Assembly: GCA_036389695.1 (NCBI GenBank)
Contig: DASVWG010000507.1
Span: forward strand, 1-10,422
Origin: JALZHR01 sp036389695
GTDB taxonomy: Bacteria; Acidobacteriota; Blastocatellia; Pyrinomonadales; Pyrinomonadaceae
DNA length: 10,422 nt
Direction of reading: 5' to 3'
A program made the translations under genes and the position numbers. Positions 1 through 5,726 of the stretch are shown piece after piece. The notes under the pieces were generated by a model, which worked only from the letters and a program-made list of their open reading frames with translations, ran no database searches and was not told where the DNA came from. Positions within the stretch are counted from its first letter, which is position 1; each line of letters starts with the position of its first letter.

Positions 1-159
1 GTATACGGACGCAACGTTTCCGCGCAGGCGGTCGCCCGCGCGATTCAGCTTTCGGACGAAAAATATTGCAGCGTCGCCGCGACCGTTCGACCGGCGGCGC
101 AGATTGAGACGAGTTTTGAAATTATCGAAGCCGAAGCGCAAACCGGAGCGGCTTCGTAA
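1..159 (+). CDS. OsmC family peroxidase-like protein, C-terminal fragment
   Basis: The frame is open from base 1 and stops with TAA at 157-159, leaving 52 C-terminal residues; the start lies before the window. OsmC-family proteins are cytoplasmic, cysteine-based peroxidases that reduce organic hydroperoxides. The fragment carries the family's C-terminal signature: a helix (AVARAIQLSDEKYCSV) with the second conserved Cys at fragment residue 23, followed by a final beta strand ending in ETSFEI. The N-terminal catalytic Cys is not visible, so activity cannot be judged. The assignment rests on the KYCSV context and its position near the C-terminus. No T-rich terminator follows the stop; the next 175 bases hold a large imperfect hairpin. 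Confidence 0.8.
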   Translation, partial: VYGRNVSAQAVARAIQLSDEKYCSVAATVRPAAQIETSFEIIEAEAQTGAAS

Positions 160-187
160 AATTTATGATAGAAGACTTTATTAAAAA

Positions 188-311
188 ACGCGGCAAACGA
201 GGCGGAAGCCGGCGCGTGAGCAAGGGCGCAGATTCCCATTCTTCTGAAAATCGAGTTCTCAGAGTTTCTGCACCCGCGCTGACGCTTGGGTTTCCGCCTC
301 GTGCGCCGCGT
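188..311. repeat. Large imperfect inverted repeat (44-bp arms)
   Basis: Bases 188-231 match the reverse complement of 268-311 at 34 of 44 positions without gaps, including an uninterrupted CGAGGCGGAA / TTCCGCCTCG core. The 36-base loop contains a smaller TCTGA...TCAGA pair. The element fills most of the gap between the OsmC fragment and the YARHG gene. It has no adjoining T-tract, so it is not an obvious intrinsic terminator. It may be a decayed REP/MITE-like element or a structured 5' region of the downstream transcript; its sequence is unrelated to the palindromes near 3.1 kb and 4.0 kb. Confidence 0.6.
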
Positions 312-340
312 CAAAAGAAATTTTTCACGCAAAAATGACA

Positions 341-348
341 AAGGAAAG
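341..348 (+). promoter_or_regulatory. Shine-Dalgarno site that decides the start of the YARHG gene
   Basis: AAGGAAAG lies just upstream of the ATG at 353, with AGGA seven bases from it. An in-frame ATG at 335 sits upstream of this site and would place the Shine-Dalgarno inside the coding region and add six charged residues before the signal peptide. The 353 start is therefore preferred. Confidence 0.7.
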
Positions 349-352
349 AGAT

Positions 353-1555
353 ATGAACAGAAAATTTATTGTTTGTTTGAGCTTCCTGATAGCGCTCGTT
401 TTTGCCCAGAATGCGCTCGCGCAGGACGACGATTTCGTGAAGACACGAAACGAAGGCTGGAAAGCGTTTAACAAGCAGAATTGGGATAAATTCGATTTTA
501 CCAAAAGAAAAATCACCAAAGCTCAGCTTGCCAAACTCGATAATTCCGCCGCCTTCAGCCACGTCGAGCTTCTGCGCGGAGTGATTTTCGGCAAACGCGG
601 GCGCGTCTTTAAGGAACGCTCGATTCAGGATTATCTGGAAAAACAAGCCTGGTATAAACCGAACCCGAATTTCAGAAACGCGCTGCTGACAAAAATGGAG
701 CGCGACAATCTGGACATAATTCGCCTGGCGGAAGCCGAAAGGCACGAATCAATCGAGCCAGGCGATATGCGCATCTGGCAGGCGAAGCTTATCACGGACG
801 AAAATCTGCGTTATTATTCGCCCGCCGAATTGACGATTTTAATCGCCGAAATCGAAGCCATTCACGGCAAAACTTTTCCCGAAGAAGAATGGCTGCAAAA
901 ATATTTCGACGAGCGTTACTGGTATAAGCGCAACCCGAATTACGCGCCGACCCTTCTGACGGAAATCGAGCGCAAGAATCTGGAAAAACTTTTCGCGCAG
1001 AAAGGCGAAGGGCGCAACACGGCAATCGCCATCGGCGATATGGACAACTTTCAGAACGTTCTTTTGACCGAAGATAAGCTGAAAGGCTTGTCGCTGATGG
1101 AGCTGCGGATGATTCGCAACGAATTCTGGGCGCGGCGCGGCAAAAAATTCGACACGCCCGGCATTCGTCAATATTTCGATTGGCGCGACTGGTATAAACC
1201 GGCGAAAAATCAAAAGCTGGTGAAGCTCAACAAAACGGAAGAGCAAAACATCAAGATAATCGAGGCTTACGAAGCGAAAATCCGCGAAAAGCTTTCGACC
1301 GAAATTTTGACCGAAGACGCGCTCGGCGCTCTTTTTACTGAAGATTTACGCATTCTGCGCAACGAGATTTACGCCCGTCGCGGTCGCGTTTTCAAAGACA
1401 AGGAATTGCAGAAATACTTTGAAAGCACCGATTGGTATAAACCGAATCCCGATTTCAAAGACGAGATGCTCAGCGAAATCGAGTTTAAAAATCTGGCGGC
1501 AATCAAAGACGCCGAACAAAGCGCGGCGAGCAAGTTCGACCTGGAGGAAGGCTGA
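353..1555 (+). CDS. Exported protein with four tandem YARHG domains
   Basis: A 400-residue protein beginning with a signal peptide (hydrophobic stretch 4-18, likely cleavage after Ala23 in NALA-QDDD), so it is probably periplasmic or cell-surface. Four YARHG-like units follow at about residues 68-125, 155-215, 245-305 and 325-386. Each has the pattern: Leu-rich helix, [Y/W]ARRG-like turn, F, then a YF...WYKP block. The fourth unit is closest to the family signature (YARRGRVF, YFESTDWYKP). The others read FGKRGRVF, AIHGKTF and WARRGKKF. YARHG is an extracellular module of unknown biochemical function, often found near enzymes or lipoproteins; no catalytic domain is present. It appears to be monocistronic, with its own Shine-Dalgarno and a strong terminator 44 bases after the stop. 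Identity of the domains is fairly sure; the role is unknown. Confidence 0.85.
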   Translation: MNRKFIVCLSFLIALVFAQNALAQDDDFVKTRNEGWKAFNKQNWDKFDFTKRKITKAQLAKLDNSAAFSHVELLRGVIFGKRGRVFKERSIQDYLEKQAWYKPNPNFRNALLTKMERDNLDIIRLAEAERHESIEPGDMRIWQAKLITDENLRYYSPAELTILIAEIEAIHGKTFPEEEWLQKYFDERYWYKRNPNYAPTLLTEIERKNLEKLFAQKGEGRNTAIAIGDMDNFQNVLLTEDKLKGLSLMELRMIRNEFWARRGKKFDTPGIRQYFDWRDWYKPAKNQKLVKLNKTEEQNIKIIEAYEAKIREKLSTEILTEDALGALFTEDLRILRNEIYARRGRVFKDKELQKYFESTDWYKPNPDFKDEMLSEIEFKNLAAIKDAEQSAASKFDLEEG

Positions 1556-1599
1556 TAAAGCCAAAATTTAAGCTCCGCGTGTCGGAGTTATGAAAAGCG

Positions 1600-1640
1600 A
1601 AAAGACAGACGGAATAAAATTTTTATTCCGTCTGTCTTTT
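1600..1640. terminator. Bidirectional intrinsic terminator between convergent genes
   Basis: A perfect 20-bp inverted repeat (1600-1619 against 1621-1640, one central base) has GACAGACGG / CCGTCTGTC as its GC part, with A-runs on the left and T-runs on the right, so it works on both strands. It terminates the YARHG gene on the plus strand. On the minus strand it contains the stop codon (1623-1625) and the last codons of the DUF5615 gene. A small extra hairpin (CTCCG 1573-1577 with CGGAG 1583-1587) precedes it on the plus strand. Confidence 0.85.
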
Positions 1641-1953
1641 TATTTTAATCGCGCCTCTCGTCAAAGGCTTCGCTAATTCGGATTTGACGATTTCGACCAG
1701 ACCGCGCAAAACCAGATAAGTATTATTTTCCGCGATAAGAACAAAAACGCTTATCGGATATTTGGCAAAATTCTGTTGATGCTCCAGATTTTGGTCAAAG
1801 GTAAGCAGCACATCGAATTTTCCGCCAGCATCAACTCGAGTAACTCGCCGTTTTTCTTGCTGTGCCAGCCTTTATCGCGGACGGGGCAAATTTCGTGTTC
1901 GGGAAAATCGCTTTTGAGTCTTTTCGGAGATTTTCGTCAAGCAACAGTTTCAT
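1623..1953 (-). pseudogene. DUF5615 PIN-like toxin gene broken by two one-base deletions
   Basis: Read on the minus strand from the ATG at 1953, the start (MKLLLDENL) is that of DUF5615 PIN-like proteins, but the frame is lost twice. Adding one A to the A4 run at 1921-1924 and one to the A4 run at 1818-1821 restores a single 110-residue protein. In the repaired protein D6-E7 form the N-terminal acidic pair, RDKGW lies at 26-30, KNGELLEL at 34-41 and LLTFDQNL at 50-57 with Asp54, and QQNF follows: all expected positions for the family. PIN-like proteins are metal-dependent RNases, and DUF5615 is commonly the toxin partner of DUF433. The start overlaps the antitoxin stop by 17 bases, implying translational coupling. 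The breaks may be real inactivation or homopolymer sequencing errors; the sequence alone cannot decide. Confidence 0.85.
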
Positions 1954-2176
1954 AAAACTGAATCGTTTGCGGAGAATTCATCATTTTATTCGACAATTCC
2001 AGCAATTGAAGAACCTGTTCTTTTGTCACCGAAGGAAAATCTTCCAGAAATTCGTCAATCGTCACGTTATTTTCCAGATGCCAGAACAGAGTTTGAATCG
2101 GCACGCGCGTTCCTTTAAAGACGGGCGTGCCGCTTTGAATTTCCTCGTCGATGGTGACCAAATCGCTGATTCGCAT
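1937..2176 (-). CDS. DUF433 family antitoxin (partner of the DUF5615 gene)
   Basis: The protein has 79 residues from the ATG at 2176. It shows the classic DUF433 sequence: DLVTIDEEIQSGTPVFKGTR at residues 5-24, then a helical segment (IDEFLEDFPSVTKEQVLQLL) resembling the family's small helix-turn-helix. DUF433 proteins are predicted DNA-binding antitoxins that neutralise a PIN-like partner and repress their own operon. The frame stays open upstream to an ATG at 2257, but the extra 27 residues (Cys-rich, KNTASEYIKIV) do not fit the family, and a good promoter lies inside that stretch, so 2176 is preferred. No frameshift is seen here, unlike in its partner. Confidence 0.88.
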   Translation of the reverse strand: MRISDLVTIDEEIQSGTPVFKGTRVPIQTLFWHLENNVTIDEFLEDFPSVTKEQVLQLLELSNKMMNSPQTIQFYETVA

Positions 2177-2185
2177 AACAATTTT

Positions 2186-2213
2186 AATATACTCGCTTGC
2201 CGTATTTTTGCAA
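2186..2213 (-). promoter_or_regulatory. Candidate promoter of the DUF433/DUF5615 operon
   Basis: On the minus strand TTGCAA (2208-2213) and TATATT (2186-2191) are separated by 16 bases, close to the sigma-70 consensus. Only nine bases separate the -10 box from the ATG at 2176, so transcription would start at or within a few bases of the start codon, giving a leaderless or nearly leaderless message. This agrees with the lack of a Shine-Dalgarno before that ATG. Confidence 0.45.
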
Positions 2214-2257
2214 TCGCATTCTTTGTCGGTTTGTCGTAATGCGGTTAAACTTTCCAT

Positions 2258-3067
2258 ATGAATGCCGCGAAGCCCGAAGAAATCGAACTTGAGAAAAAGC
2301 GCCGCAAGCTTGAGCGTCTGAAAGACCGTCTGGCTGACCGCGAAGAGGAAATGGCGGAATTGCGCGCCGAGCTTGAGCAGACCGAGGCGAATTATACGAT
2401 GGAAGTCGGGCGATTTTACGCCGAATTGGACGAGATTGAAGCGCAGATTGCCGAAGAGGAATTAAAGCTCGTGCCGGACGACGAGGAGATAAAAAAGAAA
2501 GTCGAAGAACTGCGCCGCCGCGCCGAAGAATCCGCCGCCGAGCTGGAAGAAGCGAGCTGTCACAATAAATTCAACCCGACGCCGGAAGCGAAAAAGGCTT
2601 ATCACAATCTGGCGCGGATGATTCATCCCGATTTGGCGATTGACGACGAAGAACGCGAGCGGCGTCACCGGCTGATGGCGCGGCTCAACGACGCTTACGC
2701 CGAAGGCAATCAGAATCTTTTGAACAAGCTGGTCGAAGAATATCGCGATTCGCCCGACCTGGTGCGCGGCACGACCGTCGGCGACGAGCTCGTTCGCGTC
2801 ATTCGCCAGATTTCGCAGGTCGCGGCGCGTCTGCGCGAGCTGAAAAGCGAGAAACTGAAAGCCGAGCTGTCGGAAGCTTACGCGATGCGCGAAAAGATTC
2901 GCGCCGAACAGATTGCAGGCAGAAATTATTTCAAACAAATGTCCGAGCGCACGAAGACTCATATCATGAAAGCCAGACGTCGTTTGGAAAATCTGAAGAA
3001 TCTGAACGCCGCGCAGGAAGATTATATTCAGGAAAAATACGGCATGGACATCTCGGAGTTTCGGTAA
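2258..3067 (+). CDS. Coiled-coil protein with an internal J-domain-like segment
   Basis: A 269-residue protein without signal peptide or membrane segment, so cytoplasmic. Residues 7-70 and 76-99 are highly charged Glu/Lys/Arg helices with heptad character, likely coiled coil. Residues 108-162 resemble a compact J-domain: AKKAYHNLARMIHPDLA has the HPD tripeptide at 123-125 at the end of a helix. An acidic/basic loop and a second helix (RLMARLNDAYAEG) follow. A further helical region (177-260) closes the protein. The HPD motif is what J-proteins use to stimulate the ATPase of DnaK-type Hsp70, so a co-chaperone role is plausible but inferred. The start at 2258 has no strong Shine-Dalgarno. It is transcribed divergently from the antitoxin gene. 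The stop is followed within ten bases by a nested palindrome. Confidence 0.75.
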   Translation: MNAAKPEEIELEKKRRKLERLKDRLADREEEMAELRAELEQTEANYTMEVGRFYAELDEIEAQIAEEELKLVPDDEEIKKKVEELRRRAEESAAELEEASCHNKFNPTPEAKKAYHNLARMIHPDLAIDDEERERRHRLMARLNDAYAEGNQNLLNKLVEEYRDSPDLVRGTTVGDELVRVIRQISQVAARLRELKSEKLKAELSEAYAMREKIRAEQIAGRNYFKQMSERTKTHIMKARRRLENLKNLNAAQEDYIQEKYGMDISEFR

Positions 3068-3073
3068 AGACAT

Positions 3074-3235
3074 TTAACCGCAGATAGACGCAGATAAACG
3101 CAGATAGGAAAAAGAATTAACAGGGATGAAGGGGATAAACAGGGATAGAAATTATTTAATATTTCTTCTTATCCCTGTTTATCCCCTTCATCCCTGTTAA
3201 TTAATCCGCGTTTATCTGCGTCTATCTGCGGTTAA
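3074..3235. repeat. Nested palindrome A, outer arms
   Basis: Bases 3074-3101 are perfectly complementary to 3208-3235 (28 bp), with weaker pairing just inside. Each arm starts with TTAACC and carries three copies of the core CGCAGAT spaced exactly 10 bases apart on the left (3079, 3089, 3099). The third core on the right is slightly altered. A second, unrelated palindrome sits inside the loop. There is no T-tract and no open reading frame. This type of iterated palindrome resembles repeats scattered in many environmental bacterial genomes, but no function is established here. Confidence 0.9.
3115..3202. repeat. Nested palindrome A, inner arms
   Basis: Bases 3115-3147 are perfectly complementary to 3170-3202 (33 bp), with a 22-base A+T-rich loop. 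The arm begins AATTAA and has three related cores, CAGGGAT, AGGGGAT and CAGGGAT, starting at 3121, 3130 and 3140. The perfect arm identity suggests recent formation or active homogenisation. It lies within the loop of the outer pair. Confidence 0.9.
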
Positions 3236-3317
3236 TTCTCTCGGCAAAATCACCATTTTAAATGCGTCCAATCATCACGAAATTTATCGTTTTGAATTTA
3301 TAAAGAGAGGAATTTTA

Positions 3318-3920
3318 ATGGACAGCAGATACGCGCAAACGATTATCAACATTGCATATCAGGAAGCGACGCCCGAGCCGTACGGTAAGGTCAACGACAA
3401 GGAAAGAATTTACGAAGGGGGAAAGATGACGAACCTTCGTTTCGGCTGGGAGCGCTTGAAGGAATATTTCGAGGTCGCCGCCGGTTACACGGACGCGCAT
3501 TGGCGAATGCCGGGTTATCTGGACGGCGTGAAAATCAACAATAAAAGAATTCCGCAGCCCGGTCAGGACGGCGTTCACTGGTGCGGAATTTTCGCCACCT
3601 GGGTTTGGATAAAGTCCGGCGTGATGGGCGTCAAATGGGCAAATCCCGGCGTCAAAGGCGCGAACGTCGTCAAAAAAGACGGCTTTAAAGGCATCGGGCT
3701 CGGCGACATCGCGATTCTCAAAGGCAAGCTCGTGCATCACTTCATCGTCACCAAAATCAACGGCTCGAATGAGCTCGGCACGACGACCATCGAAACCGTC
3801 AATGGCAATTCCGATTATCAGGGCATCCGCATCAAACCCGCAGTTTTGCAGGACGTAGTTTATTACTACACGGTCGAAGACGCTTTCTTCAATTACCTGA
3901 AATCGCAATACGGCGAATAA
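3318..3920 (+). CDS. Candidate CHAP/NlpC-P60-like cysteine hydrolase, no signal peptide
   Basis: A 200-residue protein with a clear Shine-Dalgarno (GAGAGG, 3305-3310). The fold signature is of the papain-like CHAP/NlpC-P60 type. Cys89 sits at the start of a hydrophobic helix (HWCGIFATWVW), a GLGDIAIL strand lies at 127-134, a His pair at 140-141 leads a strand (HHFIVTKI), and Asn162/Asn164 in ETVNGNS fit a third active-site position. Such enzymes cleave peptidoglycan peptides or amide bonds. There is no signal peptide or membrane segment, so any cell-wall role would need another export route; a cytoplasmic amidase role is equally possible. Residues 1-80 match no domain I recognise. The gene stands alone between two nested palindromes, with base composition like its neighbours. 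Superfamily assignment is moderate; substrate unknown. Confidence 0.6.
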   Translation: MDSRYAQTIINIAYQEATPEPYGKVNDKERIYEGGKMTNLRFGWERLKEYFEVAAGYTDAHWRMPGYLDGVKINNKRIPQPGQDGVHWCGIFATWVWIKSGVMGVKWANPGVKGANVVKKDGFKGIGLGDIAILKGKLVHHFIVTKINGSNELGTTTIETVNGNSDYQGIRIKPAVLQDVVYYYTVEDAFFNYLKSQYGE

Positions 3921-3940
3921 AAATTCAACGTAAAAACGAT

Positions 3941-4128
3941 TGTAGGGGCAGGTCTTGTGCCTGCCCGATGAGCGCGCAGCGCGAAAAAACGATTAGCCAC
4001 GAAACAGCACGAAAAGGACACGAAATATTTTTATGATTTATTTCGTATCCTTTCGTGAAATTTCGTGGCTAATTTCTTAAACGCTTATTCGCTGCGCTCA
4101 TCGGGCAGGCACAAGACCTGCCCCTACA
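3941..4128. repeat. Nested palindrome B, outer arms
   Basis: Bases 3941-3975 are perfectly complementary to 4094-4128 (35 bp), beginning TGTAGGGGCAGG. Each arm can also fold by itself (GGCAGG with CCTGCC), so cruciform or two-hairpin forms are possible. Inside, the left arm has two extra GC dinucleotides compared with the right arm. The 10-mer AAAAACGATT occurs on both sides of the left arm (3932-3941 and 3985-3994). The right end lies eight bases before the stop codon of the convergent membrane protein gene. There is no T-tract. Confidence 0.9.
3993..4072. repeat. Nested palindrome B, inner arms
   Basis: An imperfect pair: 3993-4027 with 4039-4072, beginning TTAGCCACGAAA. The left arm has three CACGAAA cores starting at 3998, 4008 and 4019. 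The arms differ by a three-base block, one substitution and one indel. It sits in the loop of outer palindrome B, the same nested arrangement as palindrome A. Confidence 0.85.
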
Positions 4129-4135
4129 TTTCCGA

Positions 4136-5647
4136 TTAGCGAGCTAACTTTTGCGCGAAGGAATTGTAATATTCGACCGGCGCGAGGTCGTCGGTTAAAA
4201 CGGGAACGGTTAACTGCAAAGGCTTTTCGTAAAGATTCTCAAATAAAGCGGCGATTTCTTCGTCGCTCGATTCAAGCGAAATTTTGTCGGACTTGGAAGC
4301 GACCAGAATCAGGTTTTGCGGCGTCGCGGCGTCGCGGTCGGCGCGGACTTTGAACAAATAAACGCGCGGGAAAATTGTCTGCAAAGTTTTGTATTCGGCT
4401 TGCAGAAACAGCGAGCCTTCGCCCTCGATTGCCGAAATCATATTCAAAAGCACCGCGCCGTCGTCCGTCAGAGCGTCGCGCATTTTTTGCGCCGCTTCGA
4501 CGGTCGTCAGTTGAAACGGCACGGAATAAACCGAGCCGAAGGCGTCGATTAGCACGACATCGTATTTATCCCGGGTTCGGTTCAGAAAAACGCGCCCGTC
4601 GGCGTGAAAAATCCGCATCTGCGGATTGTCTTTCAAGCGAAAAAAACGCCGCGCGATTTCGGTCATTTGCGGGTCAATCTCGACGACGTCGATTTTTTTG
4701 TCGGGATATTTCCGAAGATATTCGGACGGGAAAGTGTAGCCCGCGCCGCCGATGATGAGCGTGTTTTGAAAATCGGGTTTGAAATGGCGCAAAAGATGAT
4801 AAAACCGCGAATAGCGCAAAACCATCTCGTCGCTGTCGAGAAAAATCGCCGACTGCGTCGTCAAAGGGTCGGTCGTCAAAGCCGTCATCGATTTCTGCGT
4901 TCTTTCGTCCGTCGCGCGAAAGACGCGCAGGCGATTGTAATGCGTGTCGAAATCGTGCAAATCGTGGCTGCGATACAAAGCGTAAGCGTAAAATTCGTTC
5001 AGCCCGATTGCCAACACGAAGAGAATCAAAACATAAAGTTTTTTCGCCGTCAGTTGAAACGGAACGAGCAAAATCGAAAGCGTAAACAGCGCGGCGATAA
5101 TCAGATAAAGCGAGCGAACGCTGCCGACGAACGGCAACAGGACAAATCCGGCGGCGAACGTTCCCGAAATGCTTCCGACCGTCGAAAGCGCGTAAAGCCT
5201 GCCGACGGTTTTGCCCGCATCTTCGACGCTCAGCATTTTCAGACGAACCGCATACGGCGTGACGAAACCGAACAAAACGCTTGACGGCGCGAATAAAACG
5301 AGCGCGGCGGCGATGGCTTTCAATTCCAGCCTGACGGAAGCGTTTGCCAGCGCCGAGAGAATAATTTCGTGCAAAAGCAGCGTCAAAGTCGTTAAAGCGC
5401 CCGCGAAAAATAAAATCGCCGACAGAATCTTCAAATCCGGCTGGCGGTCGGCAATGCGCCCGCCGAGCCAGTAGCCGACGCTCAGGCTGCCCAAAATAAC
5501 GCCGATTAAGCTCGTCCAGATATACGTCGAAGTCCCGATATGCGGCGCGAGCAGCCGCGAGCCGATAATCTCGTAAATCATCACCAGCGCGCCCGACACG
5601 AAAACGACCGTCTCCAGCAGAAATTTATCGCGAAATTGCCTGAGCAT
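4136..5647 (-). CDS. Membrane-fused spermidine-synthase-like protein
   Basis: A 503-residue protein from the ATG at 5647. A TTG at 5683 would add 12 residues, but neither start has a clear Shine-Dalgarno. Residues ~12-220 form several membrane segments, opening with SGALVMIYEIIGSRLLAPHI, typical of proteins annotated as fused MFS/spermidine synthase. The C-terminal half is a Rossmann methyltransferase-type domain: IIGGAGY at 298-304, acidic VVEID at 321-325, HADGR at 348-352 and LIDAFGS at 367-373. In true spermidine synthases the last motif is usually D-S/T-x-D-P with two acids; here only Asp368 remains. It probably binds decarboxylated SAM, SAM or a related nucleotide, but aminopropyl transfer is uncertain. 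It ends next to palindrome B and is 79 bases downstream of the duplicated-domain gene on the same strand. Confidence 0.82.
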   Translation of the reverse strand: MLRQFRDKFLLETVVFVSGALVMIYEIIGSRLLAPHIGTSTYIWTSLIGVILGSLSVGYWLGGRIADRQPDLKILSAILFFAGALTTLTLLLHEIILSALANASVRLELKAIAAALVLFAPSSVLFGFVTPYAVRLKMLSVEDAGKTVGRLYALSTVGSISGTFAAGFVLLPFVGSVRSLYLIIAALFTLSILLVPFQLTAKKLYVLILFVLAIGLNEFYAYALYRSHDLHDFDTHYNRLRVFRATDERTQKSMTALTTDPLTTQSAIFLDSDEMVLRYSRFYHLLRHFKPDFQNTLIIGGAGYTFPSEYLRKYPDKKIDVVEIDPQMTEIARRFFRLKDNPQMRIFHADGRVFLNRTRDKYDVVLIDAFGSVYSVPFQLTTVEAAQKMRDALTDDGAVLLNMISAIEGEGSLFLQAEYKTLQTIFPRVYLFKVRADRDAATPQNLILVASKSDKISLESSDEEIAALFENLYEKPLQLTVPVLTDDLAPVEYYNSFAQKLAR

Positions 5648-5726
5648 TGATTCGATTGAGCCACAATTTGCGGGAAAAGACAAAACGCTGCCAAGTCAGA
5701 AGATATTGCTGCCAGGCGGCAGGATG

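Noticed and set aside
1818..1924. Programmed frameshifting as an explanation of the broken toxin frames
   Set aside because: Two separate shifts at runs of only four A, without a slippery heptamer or stimulator, do not resemble known programmed or slippage sites.
2177..2257. N-terminal extension of DUF433 to the ATG at 2257
   Set aside because: The added 27 residues do not fit the family, and a promoter with a near-consensus -10 box lies within them.
2462..3073. 203-residue minus-strand frame opposite the J-domain-like gene
   Set aside because: Composition (Phe/Arg-rich, no domain) is that of an antisense shadow of a Glu/Lys-rich coiled coil.
3074..3235. Short repeats at 10-base spacing, considered as a CRISPR-like array
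   Set aside because: Units are only 7 bases with 2-3 base gaps, are arranged as inverted arms, and have no spacers of CRISPR length or nearby cas genes.
3315..3908. 197-residue minus-strand frame opposite the hydrolase gene
   Set aside because: It mirrors the codons of the plus-strand gene, has no recognisable motif and no Shine-Dalgarno; the plus frame has both.
3941..4137. CGATT on both sides of outer palindrome B as a target-site duplication
   Set aside because: On the right side it is separated from the arm end by several bases, so the copies do not abut the element.
4604..5284. 226-residue plus-strand frame opposite the spermidine-synthase-like gene
   Set aside because: It is an Arg/Gln-rich antisense shadow without domain features; the minus-strand frame carries clear nucleotide-binding motifs.
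5645..5683. TTG start at 5683 for the membrane-fused spermidine-synthase-like gene
   Set aside because: An ATG at 5647 gives a normal short N-terminus; the TTG has no Shine-Dalgarno to justify it.
5709..5722. CTGCC/GGCAG hairpin after the duplicated-domain gene, considered as a terminator
   Set aside because: The stem is only 5 bp and there is no T-tract on the minus strand.
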